Shown: positions 18,543 through 27,484, counted from the stretch's first letter. The stretch: 64,000 nucleotides of DNA from Actinobacillus genomosp. 1 (GCF_029774175.1 NZ_CP103834.1:878501-942500); one strand, 5' to 3'. A program made the numbers and translations. Notes: generated by a model not told the origin, from the sequence alone.

Positions 18543-19450
18543 ATGAATAAAAACTTGCCCTTTTTGTCAATCTTCCAAAACACAAAAGTATGGCTTTAAA
18601 AATAAGCTTCAACGTTATAAATATTCAGCTTGCAATAAAATATTTACCTTAACATCTAAATTAAATTCGACCCAAATTTGGTTGGATTATTCTGTTGGAA
18701 AACAAACATATCAACAACTCGCTAACAAATATCAGTGTTCAGTAAACAATTCAACGATATTTAGAAAAAGCCCCTAAAGCCTTCTTAAATGCCCCTCAAA
18801 ATAAATATTTAAATTTAATTATTGATACCACTTTCTTTCATCGTGATTTTGGCGTGATGGTTTTTATTGATAGCCTTTCAACCAAAGTGGTTTATCACCA
18901 AATTGTGAAAACGGAAAAAGATATTTATTACAAGAAAGCCATCAATCATTTAAGAGAAAAAGGCTATATCATTCAATCTATTACCTGTGATGGCAGGCGT
19001 GGTTTATTGAAAGATTTAATGAATACGCCCACGCAAATGTGCCAATTTCATTTAGTGGCAATCGTGATGAGAGCATTAAGAAAAAAGCATCAATCTCACG
19101 CAGGAAGAGAATTAAAAACCATAATAAAAACGTTAAAGGCAAGTTCAAAAAATGAATTTTATTTAAAAATGCATTACTGGAAAATAAAGCATAAAGCCTT
19201 TTTAGAGGAACGGTCAGATAAACCGAATGAAAAAGGAAAATATCCTTATAAACATCGAAATGTAAGGAGTGCTTTAGCAAGTATTAAACGTTATTTGGAA
19301 TATATTTTTACTTATGAGAAATATCCAGAATTACATATTGAAAAGACGACAAATAGGATAGAAGGATTATTTAAAGAACTGAAAGATAAATTACGTCCAC
19401 ATAGTGGTTTAACGAGAAAGCATAAGATATTGTTTATACAGGATTTTTAA
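18543..19450 (+). pseudogene. IS256-family transposase, variant zinc-binding type, frameshifted
   Basis: The pieces read in three frames: an ATG at 18543, then a zinc-ribbon part (TCPFCQSSKTQKYGFKNKL, from 18553) and, after a second frame change near 18745, the catalytic part. The last is open from 18854 for 198 aa. Acidic residues of the DDE type are visible: IIDTTFF, TCDGRRG and TTNRIEGLFKELK. The first shift is at an A run after ATGAAT and the second at GTAAACAATTC, both fitting small indels. The product cannot be made from one frame, so it is called a pseudogene. Confidence 0.85.
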
Positions 19451-19552
19451 ATAAAAAGAGTGGCTAATGATGATGAGGAAATTATAAAACCAACCCTTTT
19501 GTCCAATAGAGGCATAGTTTTGCAAAATACCAACCTTTTTGTCTACTATGCC

Positions 19553-19560
19553 TTTTTAGG
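19553..19560. repeat. Right 8-bp target-site duplication of the IS element
   Basis: TTTTTAGG directly follows the right inverted repeat and matches 18458-18465 exactly. Confidence 0.88.
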
Positions 19561-19703
19561 GCGTCCGTTAAGTGTGAGAGATTTATTTACTTAACCTGGT
19601 TATGTTTCAAAAGCAGAGTAAACAAGATGGTTCAGATATATGATGGTGTATTTCTAAATATCTAGAAAAAACTGTTCTTGCACTCATTAGGACAAGTATT
19701 TTT

Positions 19704-20087
19704 TTATTTATTTGTAGCAGATAAGCTATCTAAAAATACTAATAATCCTCTCCGTTCATCAGCACTTAGCTGATCCATGTGATAAGCTAAACGCTCTCTC
19801 ACTTCATCTTCACCAATAGGAATAAATTTTCTTGTATTGGTGACTTTCTTTTCTTCAGATAAACAATCAATAAAGAACCACCCAATAGCTGTATCAAGTG
19901 TCGCTGCAATTTCAACTAAATGAGAAACATTAATTTTATTATCACCACGTTCATAGCGAGAGAGTTGCTGTTGAGCAATACCAATCTGTTCTGAAAGTGC
20001 AGAGGCAGTAAATCCTAATTCTTTTCTGCGTTGTTGGATTCGTTTCCCTATAAATCTATCTACATCTGTCACCGATAATTTAGACAT
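19704..20087 (-). CDS. XRE-family helix-turn-helix regulator
   Basis: The 127-aa protein has a Cro/CI-type DNA-binding domain at residues 12-68, with the helix-turn-helix around FTASALSEQIGIAQQQLSRY. The rest is a short helical tail with a LSADERRGLLVFLDSLS segment, as in many SinR-like regulators. It is divergent from a four-gene envelope cluster. The word AAGGAATAT lies over its own ribosome-site region and twice more upstream of the divergent gene, so it probably represses itself and controls the cluster. It may be a cargo regulator of the mobile island. Confidence 0.88.
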   Translation of the reverse strand: MSKLSVTDVDRFIGKRIQQRRKELGFTASALSEQIGIAQQQLSRYERGDNKINVSHLVEIAATLDTAIGWFFIDCLSEEKKVTNTRKFIPIGEDEVRERLAYHMDQLSADERRGLLVFLDSLSATNK

Positions 20088-20093
20088 TACTCA

Positions 20094-20196
20094 ATATTCC
20101 TTCACTTATCTTTTATTGATATTTTCGTTGATGATTTACCAATAAAGGAATATCTGATAAAGTATATAAAGCTGAAATTACCTAATAAAGGAATAT
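20094..20196. promoter_or_regulatory. Iterated operator words between the XRE gene and the envelope cluster
   Basis: AATAAAGGAATAT occurs at 20141-20153 and 20184-20196 on the plus strand, each preceded by ACC or ACCT. AAGGAATAT occurs again on the minus strand at 20094-20102, over the XRE ribosome-site region. Three copies in a divergent promoter region strongly suggest binding sites for the XRE protein. Confidence 0.6.
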
Positions 20197-20236
20197 TTTA
20201 GTATCTACATAAATTAAACAAAGAAGGATTTTAACA

Positions 20237-20698
20237 ATGAAGAAGCTACTCTCTGTATTAGCTATTGCTATGTTTTCTACTAACGTTGCGGCAGCCCCCG
20301 ATCTTGACCAAGCTAAACTGGATACTCTTACTAAAATTTATCATAAGAGTGGTATCAATAACCCTTACGGTCATTTAGAAAAATATGTTACACCAGATTT
20401 CAAAAAGGTTATTGCAAAGGCTAAAAAGCACGATAAATCAGAAGAGGATTTTGATTCACTCTGCTTAGGAGGATATACGATTTATGGTGTAGGACAAGAT
20501 TGGGAACCGAGCCAGCCTAAATTTAAAGTCGTGGCTGATAAAGTGCAGATGACAGCATTCCGCATGAAAAATGATAAAAGCACAAAGGTAACACTCAAAT
20601 ATTCATTTGAATGTAAGGATAATCAATGCTTAGTTTCAGATTTCATTACGGAAAATGGTTATAGCTTCAAAAAATCACTCGCCCAATGTGCAATGTAA
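20237..20698 (+). CDS. Secreted (periplasmic) protein of unknown function
   Basis: The 153-aa protein has a signal peptide (MKKLLSVLAIAMFSTNVAAA) cleaved after about residue 20. The mature part starts PDLDQAKLDTLTKIYHKSG and contains four cysteines (LCLGGY, FECKDNQCLV, AQCAM), so disulfides are likely. The layout, a helix followed by a segment with conserved aromatic and lysine residues, could be an NTF2-like or DUF3828-like fold, but I do not recognise the family with confidence. AAGGA precedes the ATG. It is first in an operon of four envelope genes. Confidence 0.78.
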   Translation: MKKLLSVLAIAMFSTNVAAAPDLDQAKLDTLTKIYHKSGINNPYGHLEKYVTPDFKKVIAKAKKHDKSEEDFDSLCLGGYTIYGVGQDWEPSQPKFKVVADKVQMTAFRMKNDKSTKVTLKYSFECKDNQCLVSDFITENGYSFKKSLAQCAM

Positions 20699-20710
20699 GT
20701 GAGGTCAGAA

Positions 20711-21586
20711 ATGAAAAAGTTATCTATTGCATTACTTACTATCAGCATGCTAACTGGTTGTACACAAATTCAAAATTCAGTGGAGAGACTACCTGATAAT
20801 TCCGTATTAAAGCATCTTGTGCAGCTTACATCAAAGATTGGAAATTCGGTATCAGGTATTCCAGCTAATGTAACGCAAAAACAATTTACTGATAATTTAA
20901 TTAAACAGCTATATCCACAGGCTATTTATGATAATGGGTGGCAAGTAGAAGATATATTGATTCAGCATACACTGAAAGACATTCGCACAACAGAAGGTGA
21001 AAAACGTTATGTTGCTATATATCAACCCAAAATGGGTAGCCATCTTTTCATTTTTGACAAACAATCAGATACTTGGACTTTAGAACAGCAAATGAATGAT
21101 GAGTTAGACTTAGCTCCGTCAGAAATCAAAATTGTCTCATTAGGGAAAAGTAGTCTTGGATTTCAATTAAAAATAAATGATGGTGGCACATCAGGAGAAG
21201 ATAGCAGTATCTACTGGATTTATAATGTAGGTAATGCGCTAAATAAAATTTCAGGTTGTGAAAGTTCATCATCTCGTTCAACAACGATTAATTTTGAATG
21301 CAAGCCCAAAATTCGCTCAGATATCAAATCAGCAAATGGTTTTTATCCTATTGAGCTAAGTTATGTATTAGATAAAGTTCACATTATTGAAAGCCCCATA
21401 GGGGACAATGTTCCTAAAGGATATAGCTGGGCAGGTGGTTATGCAAGTAAGAAATTAGGTTCAAGAAAAGGGAAAGTTCTTGTTGAATTTAATACATCGA
21501 AACAAACATATATGCTACCGACTTCATTTGAAAAAGCATTAAGTTCTAATAATGCCGATAGTCTATGGAATTACTTTAATAAATAA
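20711..21586 (+). CDS. Lipoprotein of unknown function
   Basis: The 291-aa protein has a lipoprotein signal MKKLSIALLTISMLTGC with lipobox LTGC and aspartate absent at +2, which favours the outer membrane. The reading starts at 20711, with GAGGT upstream; a start 12 bases earlier is less likely. The body is soluble and polar, with WIYNVGNALNKISGC and YSWAGGYASKKLGS segments but no motif I can name. It starts 12 bp after the secreted-protein gene and 17 bp precede the next gene, so it belongs to the same operon. Confidence 0.78.
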   Translation: MKKLSIALLTISMLTGCTQIQNSVERLPDNSVLKHLVQLTSKIGNSVSGIPANVTQKQFTDNLIKQLYPQAIYDNGWQVEDILIQHTLKDIRTTEGEKRYVAIYQPKMGSHLFIFDKQSDTWTLEQQMNDELDLAPSEIKIVSLGKSSLGFQLKINDGGTSGEDSSIYWIYNVGNALNKISGCESSSSRSTTINFECKPKIRSDIKSANGFYPIELSYVLDKVHIIESPIGDNVPKGYSWAGGYASKKLGSRKGKVLVEFNTSKQTYMLPTSFEKALSSNNADSLWNYFNK

Positions 21587-21603
21587 ATTACATTGGAGTA
21601 AAT

Positions 21604-22257
21604 ATGCTTAATTTTGTTCTCAAACATTTATTTAAGTTTGCGGTTGAGATTGTTAGTAGGAAAGTCAATTTACCACCCAATATCGCTCAAACAGTAAACT
21701 CTGTATTTAATACTAATTTTAATAACATTAAAGTGGATATTAAAACAGACAAGAAACAACTTATATCTTTATTATCTCAAGCTAAATCAGAAGATGAAGC
21801 TAATAAAATAAGAGAGGTATTAAAAGAGCAAGATAAGAGAAAACAACTACCATTTAAATTACTAGCATTAGGTGGAATTATTGTACTTATAGCAATTCCT
21901 TTTAATGTAAGTTTACGTTCTCACCCAGATGAATTATGGACGGCTTTCTTTTTAGGATTTGCAATTTTATTTGCACTTTATAGATACTATATCTACATAC
22001 GAACTAGCTATCAGTGCAAGCATTGTTTTACTACGGATAGAATTGCAAATTATCCCCTTGTTGATTTAAAAAACACCGCTTCATTTCAGTCTTTTAGGTC
22101 TAACACGGATTATATGGGACATGATAATCACGCACATTACTATGAAACGAGAAACTATCAAACCACAACACAATTTTTTGATAGAACATCTCAATGTCCT
22201 TGTTGTGGTCACATTCAAATGATAAAGACTGTGAGACGACAAACATCACAAATTTAA
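21604..22257 (+). CDS. Membrane protein with cytoplasmic-type CxxC pairs, function unknown
   Basis: The 217-aa protein has two adjacent membrane helices (about residues 82-98 and 108-128, LLALGGIIVLIAIPF and AFFLGFAILFALYRYY). The N-terminal part is basic and helical (SQAKSEDEANKIREVLKEQD). After the helices come QCKHCF and CPCCGH, two pairs of cysteines that could form one zinc ribbon. The YMGHDNHAHYYETRNYQ stretch between them is rich in histidine and tyrosine. A GGAG site precedes the ATG. It is third in the envelope operon. Confidence 0.75.
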   Translation: MLNFVLKHLFKFAVEIVSRKVNLPPNIAQTVNSVFNTNFNNIKVDIKTDKKQLISLLSQAKSEDEANKIREVLKEQDKRKQLPFKLLALGGIIVLIAIPFNVSLRSHPDELWTAFFLGFAILFALYRYYIYIRTSYQCKHCFTTDRIANYPLVDLKNTASFQSFRSNTDYMGHDNHAHYYETRNYQTTTQFFDRTSQCPCCGHIQMIKTVRRQTSQI

Positions 22258-22288
22258 GCCGATTAAATTTAGTTATTGAGGATACACA

Positions 22289-22630
22289 ATGAAAAAACTT
22301 ATTACCCCTTGTATTATGGCTTTTTTTCTTTCAGGTTGTACGGTTGCCGAATTTAATAAATTTATACAATCGACAACGACAGAAACAAAACAAACTCAAC
22401 ACAAATCCAAAGTTGAAAAACAAACATCTTCAACAGGACAAGTTATTCGGATTAAGAAGAACCCTAATAAAGGGAAAAAGCGAGTAAATGTAGGTGGTAT
22501 GGAAATGCCTTCTCAGTTTTCTTATGATGAAGACGGTGATTTACAATTTACACCTAAAACATCAGACAGAGATATTAGAGAATACAACCGTATTCTAAAA
22601 GGTACTGGTATTCGAATAGAAGGATATTAA
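22289..22630 (+). CDS. Small lipoprotein of unknown function
   Basis: The 113-aa protein starts MKKLITPCIMAFFLSGCTVA with lipobox LSGC. The mature part is short, basic and rich in T, K and Q, then DEDGDLQFTPKTSDRDIRE. No enzymatic motif is visible. GAGGA precedes the ATG. It is last in the four-gene operon and is followed by two strong palindromes. Confidence 0.75.
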   Translation: MKKLITPCIMAFFLSGCTVAEFNKFIQSTTTETKQTQHKSKVEKQTSSTGQVIRIKKNPNKGKKRVNVGGMEMPSQFSYDEDGDLQFTPKTSDRDIREYNRILKGTGIRIEGY

Positions 22631-22680
22631 AAACGTGTTATTTTGATCGATTAAAGGCAGCTTAATAATAGGTAGTCTTA

Positions 22681-22715
22681 TTTATTATAGCTAGATATTG
22701 CCTAGCTATAATAAA
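22681..22715. terminator. Palindrome after the envelope operon
   Basis: TTTATTATAGCTAG and CTAGCTATAATAAA form a perfect 14-bp stem with a 7-base loop. It lies 50 bp past the small lipoprotein gene and may terminate the plus-strand operon. Confidence 0.55.
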
Positions 22716-22735
22716 AGTTTCATTGTAAATTAAAT

Positions 22736-22774
22736 AACTCAAACCATTAGGGGAATCCCCTAATGGTTTGAGTT
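22736..22774. terminator. 18-bp perfect palindrome between envelope operon and qatD
   Basis: AACTCAAACCATTAGGGG is mirrored exactly around a 3-base centre (AAT). It lies between convergent operons, 77 bp past the end of qatD on the minus strand. It has no T run, so it may be a bidirectional terminator or a junction of the inserted DNA. Confidence 0.5.
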
Positions 22775-22851
22775 GAGATTGTAAGTAGAGATATTATAAG
22801 GAATTTGAGTTATTGGGAGTAATTGAGAATTTTGATAGGTAGGCTTATGGT

Positions 22852-23583
22852 TTATATATGTTTTGAAACTAAGCTAAAGAGATTTAGTCTCAATATATTT
22901 TCAGCTTCTGAAATATTCATTCCCCACATACCTGCCAATATTGGAATGCTAATATTGGCATTCCAAGGAAATAAAGCTTGTGTTTTTATATTCCCAAAAG
23001 GTCCATCGGTTTCAATTAATATTTTTTCTATTGGCATAAGTTGAGCCAACTCATACCCCTTTTTGCTACTTAACATTGCAGGTCCTACAGAAAAATAGCA
23101 ACCCATTTCAATCGCTCGTTTTAGCTGTTGTTTTGTGCCTGAAAACCAATGAAGGATTGGCAAATTATCATTCACTTGACTTAATTCATCTAGCACAGTA
23201 TTTGCACTCATTCTAGAATGTATACTTAATATTTTTCCGCCAGATTTTGCTGAGCTTCTTAAAATATGGCGAAAAACCTTTAGCTGGGTTTCCCAATGCA
23301 TTTTAAACTCTTTTCCTCCATCCAAGCCTATCTCCCCCACATAGCGAGTTTGATTTAATAATGCATCAAACAATTCCAATTCTTGCCAACGTTCGTGAGC
23401 CAATTGGGGATGTAATCCCAAGGCAGTGCGAATACGAGGACAATCTTTTGCCAATAAATTTGTTCCATACCACGCTTTTGGTGTGGTTGTAACAGATAAT
23501 ATGTAGAGGTTTTCATCCTGACATCGTTTTACGACATATCGTGGATCAGGATATAAATCCAAATGGCAATGCATATCCATCAT
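22852..23583 (-). CDS. qatD: QatD, TatD-like metal-dependent hydrolase of the Qat anti-phage system
   Basis: The 243-aa protein has the TatD-type metal residues: MHCHLD (HxH) at residues 4-9, EIGLDGG, HSRMS, HWFSG and IETDGPF. TatD enzymes are often DNases. In QatABCD systems the TatD-like protein is one of four genes needed for phage defence. It overlaps qatC by 4 bp (ATGA), so translation is coupled. It is last in a qatA-B-C-D operon. Confidence 0.92.
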   Translation of the reverse strand: MMDMHCHLDLYPDPRYVVKRCQDENLYILSVTTTPKAWYGTNLLAKDCPRIRTALGLHPQLAHERWQELELFDALLNQTRYVGEIGLDGGKEFKMHWETQLKVFRHILRSSAKSGGKILSIHSRMSANTVLDELSQVNDNLPILHWFSGTKQQLKRAIEMGCYFSVGPAMLSSKKGYELAQLMPIEKILIETDGPFGNIKTQALFPWNANISIPILAGMWGMNISEAENILRLNLFSLVSKHI

Positions 23584-24896
23584 AATATTCGGTTCGCTAT
23601 TAAAAGTTGTTCCACTTCATTCAATCCATTCATAAAAACATCAGCAAACTGATTTAAGTGTTGAATAGGCAATGAACCACTTTGTAAAACCCATTGATTC
23701 ATATTACGATGACTTTTTTGATGAATAGCACTTATTAAAGCAAATAAATCATCTCTTCTATCTTGATAAGCCAAGATTTGCTGAATGGTATTGAATTCAT
23801 ATTGAGCATCATTGGTAATTCCAGCATAATGCAATGATGCTCTACGAATCAGGCAGGGTACGCAAACCCCACATTGCTGATTTTTACGTTTCCAATGGCT
23901 ACATGAAACGGTATCAGGAATAATTTGATGTAATAATGGTAAATTTGCACATTCTGCTATCATTTGCCCTTTGGTTTTAAATTGATAAGGATTTTTTAAA
24001 GTGCAAGGAATATTGACCGCAGTGAACAATTTTTGTATTTCTTGAATAAAATAAGGGTGTGTGGTACGGGTACTCAAAGTACCGACTCTGCGTGGTGTTA
24101 AGGGAGCATTGATAGAAATCACCCCATTTTCAGGCACAAAAACGTCAATTTCTTCTTGTACAATTTCCTGTAACGCATAAGCTGACACAATTGCGAAAGC
24201 CAAGAAATTCAAACTTCTGGTTCGCATGGTGATTTCAGTAGTCCCACCATTGTTTAAATGTGGTTGTGCAATAGCATTAAATTGGGAAAATTGATTAATA
24301 TAATCACTTTGTTTAAGTTTCTGAATAATAGCTTGCTGACGTGATTTATCACCTTTATAAGAATGACTAACTAAAATGGGAGAATGTCCCTTCTCCAATA
24401 AATCAATCGCTCCAATTGCCGAATCCAAACCTCCTGAAAATAAACACACACTGTCTTTATTTCTTAAATCCAGTAATTTGGTTCTACCATTTAATTTATA
24501 AGGTTCTGGCGGCAATTGCCCGCCTGCTTGAAAATCAAATTGCCAAATATCACCACTTAAAAAGTGTAAAATATGTTCTAAATGGGTTTTGTTTGTGTGC
24601 CAAATATCAGGTTGGCATAAAGGCAAAGTAATAGAAAAAGAACGACACCAACCATTTGCGGTATTTTTTCGCAAAACAAAAGTATCTGCTGCCGTTACTG
24701 CCATAGCAATGGTAAGAAAATCCATGGTTTGATTATTGAGTTCAACACCCAATCTTCTTACGCTATCCAAAACTTTATTACCTATATGAGCAATTTGTAG
24801 ATTTCTATCACCCATTCCATACAGTCGAACAGGTACTACACCATTTGGTAGTTTTTTTAATTGTTCAATATCGTGATGAAAAACCAATTGAGCCAT
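23580..24896 (-). CDS. qatC: QatC, QueC-like nucleotide-modifying enzyme of the Qat system
   Basis: The 438-aa protein has the PP-loop motif CLFSGGLDSAIGAIDLL near residue 155, and a C-terminal zinc cluster CSHWKRKNQQCGVCVPC, both typical of QueC, the 7-cyano-7-deazaguanine synthase. In Qat the protein is a longer relative of QueC; its product in defence is not settled. I use the ATG at 24896, which overlaps the qatB stop (TGATG); a longer open frame lies inside qatB. The adjacent qatA, qatB and qatD make the assignment firm. Confidence 0.93.
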   Translation of the reverse strand: MAQLVFHHDIEQLKKLPNGVVPVRLYGMGDRNLQIAHIGNKVLDSVRRLGVELNNQTMDFLTIAMAVTAADTFVLRKNTANGWCRSFSITLPLCQPDIWHTNKTHLEHILHFLSGDIWQFDFQAGGQLPPEPYKLNGRTKLLDLRNKDSVCLFSGGLDSAIGAIDLLEKGHSPILVSHSYKGDKSRQQAIIQKLKQSDYINQFSQFNAIAQPHLNNGGTTEITMRTRSLNFLAFAIVSAYALQEIVQEEIDVFVPENGVISINAPLTPRRVGTLSTRTTHPYFIQEIQKLFTAVNIPCTLKNPYQFKTKGQMIAECANLPLLHQIIPDTVSCSHWKRKNQQCGVCVPCLIRRASLHYAGITNDAQYEFNTIQQILAYQDRRDDLFALISAIHQKSHRNMNQWVLQSGSLPIQHLNQFADVFMNGLNEVEQLLIANRIL

Positions 24897-25636
24897 CAAT
24901 AATTCTCCCACTCTTCCAAAATTTCGACAATAGCTTGATTTTGAATTTCTTGCATTTGTTCGGTTGTTAACTGACAAACATTATCTGTAAATTTAGGCGC
25001 GAGCTTAATATCCACTACTTCACGAATTAATTGCCTTAAATCATTTTCAACATTGGAAATTTGAATAAGATTATCGGCTTTATTCCACGCCTTGCCAGCA
25101 TCGTGTGCAATTTGTAGGAAAATACTTTCAGTTAAATAACAAATCATCATTTTACCGATGACTTCAATGGTAACGCTATTTTCATCAAATGTTGTCATTC
25201 CTTCCAATGCTTCTGATAAAGCAATATTCATTGCATAACGAATTTTGTCTGAATCTCCGTGATGACCCGCCAAAAGTTCGGTAATTTGGTTGATGACTGC
25301 ATCGCAAGGCTGACCATTTAAACTGTGTAAATTAACCAAATATTGTTGCTGCTGGCTACCTGAAAAAATACCAAATAAGCCAGCACCGGCTTGGGTGATT
25401 TTTCCTGATTTTTGTACAGCAATATGCTTACCGCCACTGGCTTTTCGGGCATAATGACCGAGTGCTTTACGCACTTCCTCACGCCCACCACCTCTCACAG
25501 CCCTACCGATTGCTTGACGCAATCCTTTTGTTCTTTGTGGGTCTGGTGTCTGTGGTTGTGTTTGACTACCATCAACCCAAGAAGGTAATAGAGGAGAACG
25601 ACCATTTGGTCCTACGCTAGATTGTGAAGTCCCCAT
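24896..25636 (-). CDS. qatB: QatB, Qat anti-phage system protein of unknown activity
   Basis: The 246-aa protein begins MGTSQSSVGPNGRSPLLPSW, the typical QatB N terminus (short, glycine/serine-rich, then a tryptophan). A helical domain follows, with ARKASGGKHIAVQKSG near 70. It has no known catalytic motif. It lies 3 bp after qatA and overlaps qatC by one base, in the same order as characterised QatABCD systems. Confidence 0.9.
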   Translation of the reverse strand: MGTSQSSVGPNGRSPLLPSWVDGSQTQPQTPDPQRTKGLRQAIGRAVRGGGREEVRKALGHYARKASGGKHIAVQKSGKITQAGAGLFGIFSGSQQQQYLVNLHSLNGQPCDAVINQITELLAGHHGDSDKIRYAMNIALSEALEGMTTFDENSVTIEVIGKMMICYLTESIFLQIAHDAGKAWNKADNLIQISNVENDLRQLIREVVDIKLAPKFTDNVCQLTTEQMQEIQNQAIVEILEEWENY

Positions 25637-25639
25637 TAC

Positions 25640-27406
25640 TTACTCCTGATACCAAGTTTCACTTTTTAATCTTCTCTCAAACCACGGATAATTAACACCC
25701 TTATTTTTCAATTCAATAATAAAGCGCTTTAAAATTATTGCCCCACTTTCTGAAATTTCTGCCAACAAACAAGCGCCCGTAAAACCATTTGGACTTGCAC
25801 TCCAATCATCTGCTTTTCTTAATTGCTCGATTAAGGCTTCCATAACAGAGATTTGTTCATCTATTGTTAATTGCTGAATGGCATTTTTGGTATTTTGTGA
25901 TCCTGCTCTTGATGTGGTTTTAAGCAAAATACTTAAAGCATCTTGGGCTTTTTGAGAAAGTTGAGCGGTATAAGTACTTAGTGGTATGGTTTCTCTGGAT
26001 AAATAAATTGCTGCTCGCAAATCAACATCAGATAATTTGGGCTCTAATTTTACCCACTCTTTGATAAATTCTTGAATGGGTTTATTTTCAGAGAGTGTTG
26101 ATAAGCTTTGCTCATTGCTATGTTCTAACTCCTTTAATAGTTTGGGTTTGCCATCTTCTTTATTGATAAGTTGATAAAATTTTGTTACTACATCAGAATC
26201 TACACATCGCTCAAAAATCACCAATTTGGTAATAATCGCTTCATTTAATGGCATTTGACGCTTATCTGAGATTTTGGCACGCATTTTAATGGTGTTTAAA
26301 ATGCGTTTCACAATTCTGGGATTGCCGTGAATATTAGGCGAATTTGCTAATAAGGGAGCTATTCTATTTGCTCGTTCAAAATCTGCCAATAAATTGTGAT
26401 TCTTTTGTTCATCAATTTCACTAGTTACCTGCTCTGGTTTTAAAGACTGATTTTGCCAAGATTGTTGCAAATGGTTTTCTAAAAATTGGCGTAAATTTGC
26501 GAGTTTTTCGGTGGATAATTTTTGATGAATGGCGTATAGCATATACAAATATGCACGAATTTCAAGCACACCTGCTTTGGGTACACGAATGGGGATTTGA
26601 ATTAATTTGTCCAAGTAATCAATTTGATGACGATATGACAAATCTTTATAATGCTCTGCAACAGAATGGCGAATCATCTCCTCATCAGCCGCAATAATAA
26701 AAGCAGTACGATTTAAGAATAAAAATAAACGAATCGCCTCCAATGTTTGAATAGCATTAGCAGGCAGGCAACGGTCAAGATTATCAATCACAATAACTAG
26801 CTTTTTGCCTAAATCCTGTAATATTTCGCCATATTCTTTTCTAAATGCATCAATTTGCTGTGGTGGTGTTTGTTTTTCTTTGGATTTAATCAGATTTCTG
26901 CCTGAATCAACAATTTCTTTTCCTACCTCCACAACTTGTTTGCTTTCTGCTTTATCCTGAATACCATCCAATGAATTTTGGGCTGTTTCAAATGTTCTGG
27001 AAATTAAACCAAAAGTTGGTATTCCTGCTACTAAAGCAGCCCCGTCAGCCATTAAACCAAACAAACGCAATCCATCAATTCTTGCAAATAAATTTTTAGA
27101 TTTTTTCCAAATGGTTTCGTCATCTTTGGCAGCCTGAATCAAATGACTAGCAATCACTTCTAAAAGTGCTGCCCTGGCATCGTCGAATCCTTGATAAAGC
27201 CAAGCATCAAATTTAATCACAATCCACTCATCGGGCTTGATTTGTTGCTCAATTAAATTTAACAAAGAGGACTTACCTGCTCCCCAGTTACCAAAAATAC
27301 CTATTGAAACTGGTAACATAGCCTCAGTTTCCAATATTTCAGTAACAATTTGGGATACCTCACCAAAATTAAGATAGTCTTCTTTAGACTCAGTATCTGA
27401 CCACAT
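25640..27406 (-). CDS. qatA: QatA, KAP-family P-loop ATPase of the Qat system
   Basis: The 588-aa protein has Walker A IFGNWGAGKSS near residue 40, Walker B KLVIVIDNLDRC near 200 and KAP features such as AADEEMIRHSV. The hydrophobic stretch LRLFGLMADGAALVAGIPTF between them is the insert that KAP ATPases use to contact membranes. I chose the ATG at 27406 (MWSDTESKED), which has AGGGTGA upstream; a longer open frame would begin inside an intergenic repeat. QatA is the nucleotide-binding part of the four-gene anti-phage system. The whole operon is intact here. Confidence 0.93.
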   Translation of the reverse strand: MWSDTESKEDYLNFGEVSQIVTEILETEAMLPVSIGIFGNWGAGKSSLLNLIEQQIKPDEWIVIKFDAWLYQGFDDARAALLEVIASHLIQAAKDDETIWKKSKNLFARIDGLRLFGLMADGAALVAGIPTFGLISRTFETAQNSLDGIQDKAESKQVVEVGKEIVDSGRNLIKSKEKQTPPQQIDAFRKEYGEILQDLGKKLVIVIDNLDRCLPANAIQTLEAIRLFLFLNRTAFIIAADEEMIRHSVAEHYKDLSYRHQIDYLDKLIQIPIRVPKAGVLEIRAYLYMLYAIHQKLSTEKLANLRQFLENHLQQSWQNQSLKPEQVTSEIDEQKNHNLLADFERANRIAPLLANSPNIHGNPRIVKRILNTIKMRAKISDKRQMPLNEAIITKLVIFERCVDSDVVTKFYQLINKEDGKPKLLKELEHSNEQSLSTLSENKPIQEFIKEWVKLEPKLSDVDLRAAIYLSRETIPLSTYTAQLSQKAQDALSILLKTTSRAGSQNTKNAIQQLTIDEQISVMEALIEQLRKADDWSASPNGFTGACLLAEISESGAIILKRFIIELKNKGVNYPWFERRLKSETWYQE

Positions 27407-27484
27407 TAAATCACCCTGATTTATAAAAATATAGACCTTTATAATACTAACACATTTTTGAAGCTCCCGATAACCTGAGTATCT

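Larger units (their letters stand above)
18466..19552 (+). mobile_element. Decayed IS256-variant (zinc-binding type) insertion sequence
   Basis: The 1087-bp element is bounded by perfect 25-bp terminal inverted repeats beginning GGCATAGTAGACAAAAAGG (18466-18490 and 19528-19552) and an 8-bp target duplication. A near-copy of the repeat lies just inside the right end (about 19490-19515). It contains one transposase gene, broken by frame changes, so it can move only if a transposase is supplied in trans. It sits after the recombinase quartet. Confidence 0.9.
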
